A program made the position numbers and the translations under genes. Below are positions 24,290 to 35,800 of a stretch of 64,000 bases of DNA, in pieces. This DNA comes from Corythucha ciliata. Taxonomy: Eukaryota > Arthropoda > Insecta > Hemiptera > Tingidae. The stretch covers positions 51,984,751-52,048,750 of the forward strand of contig CM075942.1 in NCBI GenBank assembly GCA_038030265.1. Reading direction: 5' to 3'. Every line of letters starts with the position of its first letter. The first letter of the stretch is position 1. The notes beneath the pieces are model-generated. The model was not told the DNA's origin and made no database searches. It was given only the letters and a program-made list of their open reading frames with translations.

Positions 24290-26315
24290 TGGCGGGAAGA
24301 TGATTAAAGCCTAAAGAAATTTTACGTTTAGTGTAGTGAGGGTGGAAGGGGGTACGTTTATAATGGTTGCAAGGAGACAAGTTCCCATATTATATTGTCC
24401 CTAAAATAATCTCCGTTCACCCTCATCCCCCGCCCCCATCAATTAACAATTGACGCTGATGGTGGAATGCTGTTTTCAATTCACTTATGTCGCGCGAAAA
24501 TCCTTCATTCACAATGAAACGGAATGAGAGGAGGAAGCCACACCCCCCCCCTTCTTCAGCCGCTCCTCTCCATTAACCGCTTTTATAATCCTTTGAGAAT
24601 AGGGAGTGATATAGGGCTATGAAACTGTGTTATGTGAGTTTATAGTGCACGAGGGAGGAGGACTGTACTTTTCAGGATGGGTGGTAGTGGGGGAGGGGGT
24701 AGAAGCTAAGGCTCTGGGAAAATTATTGATTCGACATTAAGTTAACATTAGCTTGATTAAGGGGACTTAAAATCCCTTCTTTCCCCCTCACCACATCTAC
24801 ATCCGTTAACTGGATTTAACCTAAACTTCAAGCTTCAATATATTCCCGTGTGATTTTGAAATCCCAGCATGCCCCCGAGTAGATTTGATGCAATCGTAAT
24901 GGGTCGATGGTTTTAATGTTCGTTCAACCCCCCTCTCCTCATCCACCATTCAATTTGAAATAATTAAAAAAACACAGTTTCATCAGGCAGGTAAAATGGT
25001 AATTGTATATTTAACGTAGTGGCTTTTAGGAAGGGAAGAAGCTTTGAATAACAGCTTAGAACCAGCCAGGCGCGTGCTCTTCTTCGTCGCGCGTCAGACA
25101 CGTGTCTCAAATGGCGGGAGGAGGGGCGAGTGCATGAACGAGCATGATGAATTGGTTTTGAAGAGCGAAAAAAAAAAAATGCACATACCGCAGCAGTGGA
25201 AGAAAATATTCAGCCAGGATGCATCTCTTAAAAAGGGGGGAAAACTATAAAAGAATGAGGACACGGTGTGCGATGAGAGGGGGGTGATTGGCCGTCTCTC
25301 CCTGAAGAAATTCAATGTCCAACCGGTTGTTAAAGTGGAAATAAGGGGCGGTGAAGAGTTTTTTTATTTGTTTGGAAATAAGGTGATTTAAAAGCGGCGT
25401 AAAGGAGTAAAAAAAAACGGCTTGGAATGATGGGATGCATTTTACAGGATTGAGTTTGGGCTCTTGATTGGGAAGGAAAGTAATAAAAAATTGTTAAATA
25501 TTCTTAGAGGAATATAAAAAAGAAAAAGAGTACACTGTGTGGGAAAGAGCACGCTGTCTCTAGAGAGCAACGAAGTTCCTCTTTACCTTATCGATGGTGA
25601 CATGAGAATATACTTTTTTTTATGCTGTGAGAGAACCGAGAATGTGACCGGTTCACATCCGTAACTCACATGCGAGGATCGACGACCGTTACGGAAGGGG
25701 GCAGGGGGTCAGGAAATTGCCCTAGTGAATTGATCGTATCGGGTATGCATTATTTTTAAATGGAGATTCTGTAATGCGAGGATGATCGAAATAATTGTTG
25801 TTGGGGGAGGGGGGGCGAACTTATTAACTTCAAAACTAGCGATTGGTCAATCTGATCCGCAAAACTGGCCCTCAGGCACGAGACTTCATTTTGTTGTTTT
25901 TCGCTCAATTATGTTCATGCTCACTCCTCGATATTTTCGTATATTTCAACCTGTTCTCTGTTAGATTGGTGACAATCAAATTTCCCTCTTTCACTTGTTA
26001 TGTCGTTCCGGGAACACCGCTCCCTCTCACCCACAACAACACAGTTGCTTTTCCTTCAATTTCAACTATTCAACTGTCGGCGGTGTGCTCTCAATTGAGT
26101 ATCTTGGGAAAAGAGGAAAGGTATCTGCTTCCCCGTATTGTTGTGTGCGTGTGTGTGGGAGGGGAATGTTGAGGAGGGAAACTTGTCCAAATCCTCGTCC
26201 TTCGACAACTCGCATCACATTATTTTCCTTTTCAGTTTCACATTCTCTCTTGAGCAGTCGAAGCCCATAGCACGAAGTGGTTCGTCGGTTTGGTGTCACC
26301 ACCGGTCACTGGCCC
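24290..26315. other. Unassigned stretch
   Basis: No gene is supported. It contains a 9-base poly-C run near 24542, G-rich phrases (GGGGGAGGGGG near 24690 and 25806) and a few short frames without family resemblance. Confidence 0.55.
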
Positions 26316-26319
26316 CGAG

Positions 26320-26790
26320 CATTTTTGAAGGGTCGAACCCACGAAAATTTGACTTCCTGGAGCCTGTAGGCCCCCGAAGGGTGGAAAACCTACAAAATTG
26401 ATGCCCATCTCTGCAAAATTCACATTTTTAATTTTAAGTGCTGACTAAGCACCCTACGAAACTGGTTTATTCAATGACTGAAACCAGCGAAATCGCGGGT
26501 TTATATTTAGAGTGAAATCCGTGAAAATGTTTTTTTCATGAGCTAAATGTACGAAATTTTGTTTTTGAACGATACAACCCAGTGAAACTGTTTGCTTGAG
26601 TGAGCCAAACCAACGACATTGATTGTTTTGCAGAGCGAAACCTGCCAAATCGGTTTCCCACCCGCGATAGAGCCCCAGCAGTGGTGGATTTACAGGGTGG
26701 GTTTTGAGGTTCTGAACCCCCACTGTAAAATTCACCATTCAGAAGGTTTGAACATGAAGAAACCGGAATTTTTAGGCTTTAAAACGTTGA
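26320..26790 (-). repeat. Type 2 ~30-bp tandem array, reverse (left part of a composite island)
   Basis: GAGCCAAAC, GTGAAA and TTTTTGAA-type units run from about 26320, with phrases such as ACGAAATTTTGTTTTTGAACGAT and GTGAAACTG near 26550-26590. The island continues into type 1 units at about 26790, so two unit types are joined without a spacer. A small hairpin at 26683-26736 lies near the junction. Confidence 0.75.
26683..26736. repeat. Hairpin with GGTGGATTTACAG arms, hAT-end-like
   Basis: The arms 26683-26703 and 26715-26736 are imperfect reverse complements (GGTGGATTTACAG with GGTGAATTTTACAG on the other strand, then GGGTT/AACCC). Just before the left arm is CAGCAGTGGTGGAT, which resembles the CAGTGGCGGATCC termini found on many non-autonomous hAT-like elements. 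No full element could be delimited. Confidence 0.55.
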
Positions 26791-27900
26791 TTAGCGGGTA
26801 ATATTGAGAAGAAGCGCACTTTTACCTCGAGAAGTACACCAATGCAATCTGAACATTTTATCTGAAGGCATTATCTGAAGGCAACTTTGCCGGCAAAACA
26901 GAGAAAATATACTAACCCCAAGTTTCTATTGGTCCGTGTTAGGTGGACAAAATCGAGAAGGCACGTGTGCTAATCTTGGGGCAAGTAACGCTCGAACAGT
27001 TGAAAAAGAGCGCTAATATTCGAGGCTGAAATAGCGAGAAAAACGCTTATTCTTAGCGAAAAAAAATCACTAATATCTGGCTAAACGTTGAGACAAACAC
27101 TAATTTGTGTGCCATAATTAGGAAAAGCGCTAATTCCCTGCTACGAAATTGCAAAAAAGCTGCTATCAATCGCTCAGCAGGATCAACTAATATTGAAAAA
27201 ACGCCAATTCATTGATTTTCGAGGCAACGACGAGACTTAAATTGAGAAAAACGCTGATTCACATGGATAAACGTGAAAAAATCGCTAGTTCGAGGAACTA
27301 GAAAAAGGAGGAAAAACCCTCAGCCTGCCGTTAATACTGAACAAAAATGCTAATTCCGGCCTAAAATAGAAATGAAACGATCATTCGGAGCTAAAACGGA
27401 GACAAAGCTGAAATTCCTAGCTAATGTTGGCAAAAAGCGCTCATTAGCTGCTAAAATTGAGAAAGACGCTGACTCGTGCATCAATTTCAGAAAATGCGCT
27501 AATTCGCGGTTAAAATAGAGTAAATTGGGCAATTCGCGAGTAAATCCGCTAATACAAATTATGTACGTACCAGTAGTTGCCTACGTATCTAATTTGTATT
27601 ATTGCACGTCTTGTATATATAACAATGTTACTAATCCTAAGAATAATCAACTGCTAAAATTAATAAAATAATATTCGCGGGTAGTAAAATTGAGATATTG
27701 CGCTTATTCGCGGCATAAATAGAGAAAAACCACTCATCTCATGCGCTGCTGCTGCTAAAATTGAGAAAATGCGTTTCCATCTGCGTGAAATTTGAGACAA
27801 GCGCTAATTCACGGATTTGGAGAAAATCCTATATTTTGGGGCTGGAATTGATTGGAAGCTGGGTAAAATTGAGAAAAATTGCTCATTCGCACGTAAAATG
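26790..27900 (-). repeat. Type 1 ~30-bp tandem array, reverse (centre of the composite island)
   Basis: Units have GCTAATTCGCGG, TAAAATTGAG and AAAAACGC in the same orientation as at 10.9-12.3 kb. The longer variant with AAGTTTCTATTGGTCC lies near 26920. The array is interrupted by a 50-bp hairpin at 27551-27600 and AT-rich sequence to about 27660, then resumes. Confidence 0.83.
27551..27600. repeat. 50-bp hairpin inside the type 1 array
   Basis: AATACAAATTA at 27551-27561 pairs with TAATTTGTATT at 27590-27600. Inner TACGTA pairs extend the stem to about 19 bp with two mismatches, around a 12-base loop. It and the AT-rich sequence behind it break the array, suggesting a small insertion. Confidence 0.7.
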
Positions 27901-28035
27901 AACGCGGCAAATGGTTTTTTCTTCCACCAATATGCTGCGTGAAAAATGGTTTTTTCACGATCTAAACTGGTGCATTAGCACCAGTCTTGAAGGGCCAAAT
28001 CCGTGAAATTGGTTTTCGATTGAGCCAGACAGCCC
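27900..28035 (-). repeat. Type 2 units, reverse
   Basis: A few type 2 units (GGGCCAAATCCGTGAAATTGG, TTGAGCCAGACAGCC) follow the type 1 array directly. They face the opposite way to the type 2 units that begin at about 28040. Confidence 0.7.
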
Positions 28036-28039
28036 GTGA

Positions 28040-28660
28040 AATTCACTGATTCAGCTCCTTGAAAAAATAAATTTTCTGTTTTTGGCCCTCATCCAGAATT
28101 TTTCTGATTTTCGCATCATTTCATAAAATTCAGATTCAAATTTTGTGGGTTCGGCTCTTTCAGAACTGAATGTAGCTTGGTTTCGCTTTTTCGGAGTCAA
28201 TTCGTAATTCTGGCTGTTTAAAACCCCGAATTTCACGTATTTTAATTCTTTCAAAACCAAAATTTCTCCTTCATATCATCCATATTTTGTATATTTTTGA
28301 ACTCTCACTTCAACCAATATTGCTCTTTAAAAATCATTCCGATAATTAGGAGATTTAAACCCCCCAATTTTGCGGAATTTTCACTCTCAGCTTTTATGTT
28401 TTTTTCGTGATTTCGGCCATTTCAAACCCTAATTTCGTAGCTTTTTTACTTACGTCTCAATTGATGAATTTTTAATGATTCTCAAAAGGGTTTTTATTTT
28501 TGTCTCGTTTACAGCCCAATTTTGTACATTTTTAACTGTCAAAAATCAATACTCGTTGGTTTGATCCCTCCCCCCAACTAACCCAATTTGGGCGCATTTG
28601 CCTCTTTTAAAAATCATTCCATGGTCTATAAACTTAATTCGTGGGTGCGGCTTAGTTTCA
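28040..28660 (+). repeat. Type 2 ~30-bp tandem array, GGCTCTTTC orientation
   Basis: Units such as GGCTCTTTCAGAAC, TTCTTTCAAAACCAAAATTTC and CCTCTTTTAAAAATCATTCC repeat at about 30 bp. Orientation is opposite to the units immediately to the left, so the island contains an inverted junction near 28035-28045. Right-hand units are very diverged and the end is approximate. Confidence 0.72.
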
Positions 28661-28669
28661 TAGATTTTC

Positions 28670-31430
28670 CTTCACTAGCCTTGTGAATGCCTTGAGCCGC
28701 TCATTCCGGCAGTTGTAGGGGCAACTGCAAAGGTTTAGAATTTAATTGTTTGGGATAGGAATAGACCCTTCTATTTCAATGGCAGGGAATACGGCAGGAA
28801 AACGTTCTATTACACGAATATTTTCAAAGGAAAAGTGAGGTTCCCCTTATCTCATTCCCAAACTGAAGATTTTGCTTCGTAGGACGACTCTTTGCTCCTC
28901 TTTGGGAAGGTATTTTCACTCCATCTTTTGTGTTTTGTAAACAATATAGAAAATATTTGCCTGGAAAACTGTTGACAAATTGTAAGGAGTGAAATTGCCC
29001 GACTAACTTTATAATTGAGGGGTGGTTTTAGTTGGGGAATCCGTACCTCGTGATTTTGTGTTTCTGTTAGGAATTAAAATATGTCCTTTGTCATCCCTCT
29101 TCAACAACCAAAGGGAACAATCCTCTTTAAAATTACTATGTAGGTTCTCACTCCCCTAACTTATAGAACAAAAGGAGTAATAAACAAAGCAAAAATATAC
29201 AAAATTAGCTCAAGGCGTACGGAATTTCTCCCTTTCGCCAAAACCCATCGTATAACTGCTTCATTTCACCACGGCTTAATCAAACAAGCTTTTGAATGCG
29301 CCTCGCCCTCTATCCTTTGACACAAAGTCTGTCAAACTTACTGTTCCAAGTATTTTCCTGCCCTCTCCCCCCCCCTCATTGCCATTAACCTTTATACACG
29401 GAGTCATCAATTCCCAAACAAGAAACAAAAGCTTTCGCAAACGCCCGCACAGCGAATTACAGTTTTGAATCGATACAAAACAAGGCATAATGATAGCATT
29501 CTCAATTCAACTTTAACTCCCGCCGACCACCCCTCACCATCCGTCACCCATCTATACAGCTATACTGCCAACCATTTCAACTCAAGATCCTTGTTTATTT
29601 ACTCTTTTTAAAGCTCAAAAACAAGGGTGGAGGGGCGGTAAAAAAAATGCATAATTTCCGAGTAAATGCATTTATACAGCTTGCTTTTATTGCTGCACTT
29701 TTTATTTCTCTCTTGTCTTCCCCCCTCCCCTCAGCCTCATTTTATACTTCACCTACAACTACCCTATTTCCATATACTGCCTGGTATATACTGCCTATTT
29801 ACTCCCCAAGCGCCAAAACAATAAAAGTTGGAGAAGAACCCCAACCCTCAACCCCTCCCTACCGCCTTTTTCTTGTTTCATGTGTTGCCAAAAGTGTTAG
29901 TGTATACGAACGAGGCCAGAGAACATCTCGAAGATGCAGCAAAAATTTCGTGAGGGAGGGTAGAATTTGAAGGGAGCACGGTTTGAAAAATGAATGGACT
30001 GCTGATGGTTCCCCCCTCCCGTTCACCTGGTAATAAAATTAAAGGTTTTATTATTTTGTTTTTGTTTGTTCCTATACTAACGCAATAAAATTACCTCGTT
30101 TTTATGGGATTCCGTAAAAATTATTCTTTTTATTCTCGCTTTCCTCATCCGAGCTGGGTGGGTCAAAGTTCAAAGCTTGACACGTTTCAAATTGATTTAC
30201 TTTCCAGGAATTTATTTATGCAACTTCAGCCACACTTTTATGATATAGAATCCTAGGACATCGTTGTTATATTCAACCAATATATCATCAATTTTTCAGA
30301 GTTTTTCCTCAAGGATTTGTTTTTTGTTTTTGTCATCAACAAAACCAACAGTTTTCGATGGAGGGAGTGGGGGTGAGGAAGATAAAGAAGGAGCCTGGTG
30401 AAAGGCCCTCACTTGGTCATCCTTGCATTAATTTGTTATTCCCTTTTCTTTGAGTTCAATTCACACAGGACTCACATCTGGCTTTCACATCCCGCTCCTC
30501 GTCCTACTCGAAAAGTTTTATTCTTATTAATATTACCGAGCGGCGGCTGCGGTGGGTGATGGAGAATCATAGTGAGAGGCTTTGCGTGATTAAAACAGTT
30601 ATTTTTCTCCGTAACGTCAAGCGTTTTTTGTTTTTGTTTCTTTTGTTCTTCCCGGTTTTTACCGATGTGGAGCGAATTGATCATTTTTCTTCCCCAAAAC
30701 CCTTTGAAAGAAGTTACTTTTGCTGAAGCGGCTCTTCTGCAATTGAGTCGTGCGGGAAATTGCATACCACAATCTCTCTTCACGCCTCTCTTGCGGTTGT
30801 GAAGCTAACGTTTATTTTGTATCCCTGAGTCAAAGTCTCGCATCTCTCAAACTCTTATGTCCACCAACCAGAAATTCAGGTTGCAGCCCGGTGCAAACGA
30901 GCGGTAAATGTCGCCTCTGTCACGAACGACCCTTATGGCCACGGCCGTAGAGAAACACAGAAACCAATGGGACAACAACTGTCGGTGTAGTTCCTGTGGA
31001 TCGCGCGACTCTATTTTTCACCGCCCAAAATATACTTGTAGAACCCGTAACTCCCGAGGAACGGCGTTACCCAACAATTTGACGACTCCCCTCACCTCCC
31101 CATAAATTTAAAGACCATCGTATAACTTCTGAGTTTGTGTACTGATTCAGTCCAAATTTGGTACTCGGTAATAACACCCGTGCCAGTACAAGCTGTCGCA
31201 ATTACATTGCGGTCCAACATCATTGTGACCCTCTTCCATCCCGCAACGGTTTACTGTCCCGGTTTGGCCTATTATGATCGGTTTGGATTATAATGGAGGG
31301 GGGGGGGCATGATACAGGGTTGCAGCTTGTTCCGCGTTGTGCTCAAAATGTCTTAAAATTTAAATCGGACCAAATAATCGTCGTAAACAGACCAACAATA
31401 TTGGATTCTAAGACTAAGTTGACCATAGGT
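28670..31430. other. Unassigned stretch
   Basis: No gene is supported. The part from about 30730 to 31300 is less low-complexity and richer in CpG than its surroundings, and has frames on the plus strand (30750-30950 and 30908-31105), but they overlap in different frames and match no family I know. A poly-G run of 9 bases lies near 31293. Confidence 0.5.
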
Positions 31431-31439
31431 CCGAAATGT

Positions 31440-32815
31440 TCGTCAGAGGCAATTCCATGGTTTTATGAGCCAAAATCGCAAAATTTAGTTTTTTTTAAAA
31501 GCCAAACCCGTGAAATTGGATTTCAGAAGAGGAAAAATGCCTGACATTCAAGTTTGTCACTCAAACACGAGAACCTTGGTTTTTGAAGGATCCAAATTCG
31601 GGATTTTAAATAGCCAGAACCGTCAAATAACGTTTTGAAAGAGCCCATAACCCACGGATTCTTGAGAACTGGTTCATTATTGAACGAACTAGTTCTAAGA
31701 AAAACATTTTTATCAAGAGTCAATCCCACGCAAATGTTGATTTGAATGAATGATAATCAGCTAAAGGACAATGGAGCTAAACTCAGGAACTTTCGATCCC
31801 AAAAGGTGTGGAAACCACCAGAATTTGGGTTTGAAAGAACCAATACATTTTTTTCTGAATGTGCGAAAATCTGTAATTTTGGAAGAGCCAAACTCACGAA
31901 ATTTTAGCCAAGAAAGAGCCAAAGCCAAGTCTGCAAATTTGGTTTTTCTGAGAGTAGAATCCGTTTTTGGAAGGAGCCAAACTCGTGGAATTTGGTTCTT
32001 GTACGAGCGAAAACCACCGAGGTTTTTCGAGTAAGTCCCCTGATATTGACCGTTGGTTTTTGTGGGAGGCAAAACCCGCAAAACTGAAATTTTGAACAGC
32101 CAATTCTGTGTGTGGTTTGGAAAAGAGTAGAACCCCTCGTAATTGTTATTTCTTGGGAAAACCCCTCCCCCCACCCTTGAAGCTGCGGGTTTCCAGCTCG
32201 TCAAATCCGCGGGGATACATAGGTTTTGATGAAGCCGAGTTTTGATGTGAAAATGAGTTTGCATTTATATTCCTGATGTCCTCCCGCTCTTCGAAGTTGG
32301 TTTTTGTATGAGCGATACTCTTTGGTTTTTTTTAGTAAAAAACTCCCCCTTCCCTTCCGGCCATCACCAATATTGTCGGTTGAGATAGTCAAATCCATGA
32401 AATTCGTTCATTACCGTTTTCCACACTCACGATGGTTTTTCAATTAATGTGAAACCCGTGAAATTAGGATTTCTAGAACATGTGCCCAAATTGTGTACCA
32501 AATAGAGAGAAAGTTAAATTAGCGAAAGTAAAGTTGAGTAAAAGTAAATTAAATAAAAAAAACCCGAAAATTGTTTTTGGAGTCTCCCACCCCGGAGCTG
32601 GTTTTTGAAGGACCCGCAAGCTCGTGAAATGCAATTCCCTTAGGAATGAAATCTCCAAAATTTGATTTTTGTGAGAAAATGTTGTAATAACAAAGCTCAC
32701 GAAACTTATTTTCCAGACACCCAAATCCTGAAATTATTTTTTGGAGGAGCCAAACCCACAAAATTTGGGTTTCAACCACTCCAAACTCTCGAAATTCGGT
32801 TTTGAATAGATATCA
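31440..32815 (-). repeat. Type 2 ~30-bp tandem array, reverse (longest type 2 array)
   Basis: Plus-strand units read GAGCCAAACTCG, then GAAATTTGG and TTTTTGGAAG, with a spacing of about 28-32 bp, for example around 31893, 31974, 32745 and 32778. Units differ widely. The 167-residue frame at 31761-32264 is one of the longest in the window but is an artefact of translating the repeat on the minus strand (FGSSK- and NQ-like recurring peptide pieces). Confidence 0.87.
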
Positions 32816-32819
32816 TACC

Positions 32820-35800
32820 ACGTAATTTATTTATTTTAAACAACCTTGGAATTCGGGTGTATGACCGCGTGTCAAAGAGATTTTCTTCCTTTTCCGAACC
32901 GTCCTCTCATTATCAAGAGATGAAGAAAAACTTCGAAATGGGTGGGTTGAAGGCGTAGAAAAAAAAGGATAAAGGTAGCGGATAAACTGGTACAATTTTC
33001 CAGTTTTTTGTCCTTTAATTAAATTCGTTAAAACTGAAAGTGACACAATCCCTTTTCGACCCAATTCTCTCAGTCCCCTCACTTTCTTGTAATCACTACA
33101 AATGAATGTCTTCAAGGAAAAGTTTTTTATTTTTTAATTTTTCCTTCTTCCTGAAAAAAAGAAAAGAAAAGAAAAAACTTCTGTCCCCAACGACTCCACA
33201 CAACGGTGAAAAGGTCCCCCCCCCCTTTTTTTTTCACACAGTCTGTGCTAAACTGGGTTGTTCTGCTGATAGTGGAAACGCGGCGGCTGTAGGTGATTGT
33301 GAACAGGCGGTGGTGGTGAGGGGGAGAGTTGGAGCCAAGTAGATAGCTAAGAAAGCGAACTTTTAATTATGTCTCGCCGGCTTCTCCAAGTGTTAGAAAG
33401 TCATTAAGAAGATGAGTAAGGATGAGTGAGGTGGGGAGGGGGTTGAAGAAGGTAAACGAAAGAAGGACGGGGGATGTTATTATTGGTGAGGGGGAACGCT
33501 AGGCATGTGCTTCTCGTGTGTGCATCCGCAAGGTGGAACAGGAAAGAAAAATGAATAACCCACACTCACGCATGTGCTGACAATGGCTTAATTGACTCAG
33601 TAAAGAAAGTTAGCGACATTGCGGTGTGGTGGGTGGGAGGGAAACAGCGTCGCCGTCGTTTATTAGCGTCTTCGCCTTATCAAAGAGGTAGGAATTACTA
33701 ATTTTTTTTCTGGAGATTCATAAGAATGAGGTGGAACGTGCGTAAATGAATAATAAAGACAATAACAACATTTTAAATGAAGTTACGCTCTACTTTTAGT
33801 CGTTCCCCAGCACTGTACAAAACGTTATCAGTTCTCCTTTCCCCTCCAAACGCACCTGTCTCTTTCCCTTGTTTGGTCTCACAAACGTGACAACGGGGCT
33901 GACGATAACGCTGTTGAACATTCATGTCCACCCAAGTATGTACTACGGTGTTGTGTAAAGTGAGCTCCTGGTTATTAACGTTGCTCTCTTGTTCCACCCC
34001 TGCCTCTCCCATTACACATCAGCACTATCAACTTTTGACTCCTAACGCGAGTCATCTCCATAATTTTACGACGCGCAGCTTTGAAAGCTGCAATGACATT
34101 AGTGATGGGCGGGTTGCGGGGCGAACAATTTAAGTTCATCAGACTGTGACTTCCCCCACTTTGATGCATGTTACTCGTTAAAAAAGGAGAGTTTTTTCAA
34201 CCCGTTATCTGTTGAGGTAATAAATTTTAATTGAATAAACGACGCGCGAGATAACAACTTTATAGGTACAAAAGGACTCAGGATTACCCGCCAGAGATAA
34301 ACCACCCTGTTTTACTCGATCATTTGCTATTTTTCATGTATTTATGCGTCTAATTGCGACTTGCAGAGCTTAGTTTTTATGTTTTCTGTTTCAGGTAACA
34401 TTCATTCCAGAAAATCGAGTAATTACCCTTTAACAAACCGATTTCGAGTGAGTATAGGTACAGATAATTTCATTCGACTTCGTGCGTTAATGTTTTCAAT
34501 TAGATGTGGTTCTAGCCTTCTAGCTCGCGTTAATGGATGAATTTTTGTTGTTGTTGTTGTTGTTTTATGGATAGTAATTTGAATCTTAAGTGGTCGTATA
34601 ACATGAAACTGCAAGTTCTGTACATAAAGGAGAAGTCAAAACAGTCCTTGAGGCGAGCCTCCCGTGGTTCAAAATTTATGTTCCCCCTCGTACTTACGGA
34701 AACTTTTCTTAGCAGCTCAAGAAAAAAGAACACTCTGACACCCTTATGAAGGGTGCAATATGGCGGTGGGGAGTCCTTAGCTAAAATGAAAACCGATATA
34801 TAAGCATTCAGATCCGAGTGGCAGCACTCCAGCAAAAAGGGCGAGGGGTGCTGGGGTGTGGGGAAAGACCTAGGAAAAAAATCCCTTCCCCTTTACCTCT
34901 TTAATACAAACAATAAAATGGTAAAAGGAAGGGAAAACTTTGAAAATAACCCTCCTGCCATTTCATACTGTTCTTTTTTGGACTTTTGTATATCCCAGAC
35001 AGTGCTAAAAGGTGGAAAAAGCCTCTTTTCTCCCCCCATGACCCACACCAAACACTTATTCTTGTTAAGGAAAAGTTTTCTTTTTTTCCCCTATCTATAT
35101 AAGAAGACGTCCGTGGTAAAACTCGAGGCATCGTGAGAGCGCAGATGGTGCGTCCCCCCACTTCCCGGTATACAACCCTACGCCGTAGATCCTTATACCA
35201 TAACAACAAAGCTTTTATCTCCTCCATTCCACTTAATGAGACAAACTCTCGCTTGTTATTTGTAATTTAAAAGGAAAAGTGGCTTGAGACAATGGTGTTT
35301 TTGATGGCGAAAGGATGTGGGGTGAGGGGAGAGGCTTCAAATTGAGAGCAAATACTGTGAATATTTTTGGAGAAGCTGGAAAAGGTGTATGTTGAAGGGG
35401 GGGGGGTCGTGTCTCGTTGTAATACAGAGTGCGAAAAGTTGGCTAAATATTGAGCGATGTGGGCTTATTATAGGAACAGCGAGGTGAAATCACTCCTTGA
35501 GTCGAACGTTAAAATTAACCAATCGAGCTCCCCCCGCCCTTTCATCCCGTTTCAAGAAATTCCACAGGAGCGGTTTTCAGGATGACGTCACATGAAGGGG
35601 GGGGGATTAACATTTTTCAACATTTTCCCGACGGGGTTTTATTCTCTGCTGTGCATTTCAGAAATTGGAACTTTTTTTTTTTGGTGGGAAAGAAGGAGGA
35701 ATATGGGATATAAAAAGAGGCTCGATAAATTGGTAAGGCGGAGCCCCCCCCCCACCAGGGCTGGCTAGGAGAGGGAATGATGTTTTAAGACCGCAATACG

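Noticed and set aside
31761..32264. 167-residue minus-strand frame as a gene
   Set aside because: It lies wholly inside a type 2 array and its peptide repeats with the unit; frames of similar kind appear in every array.
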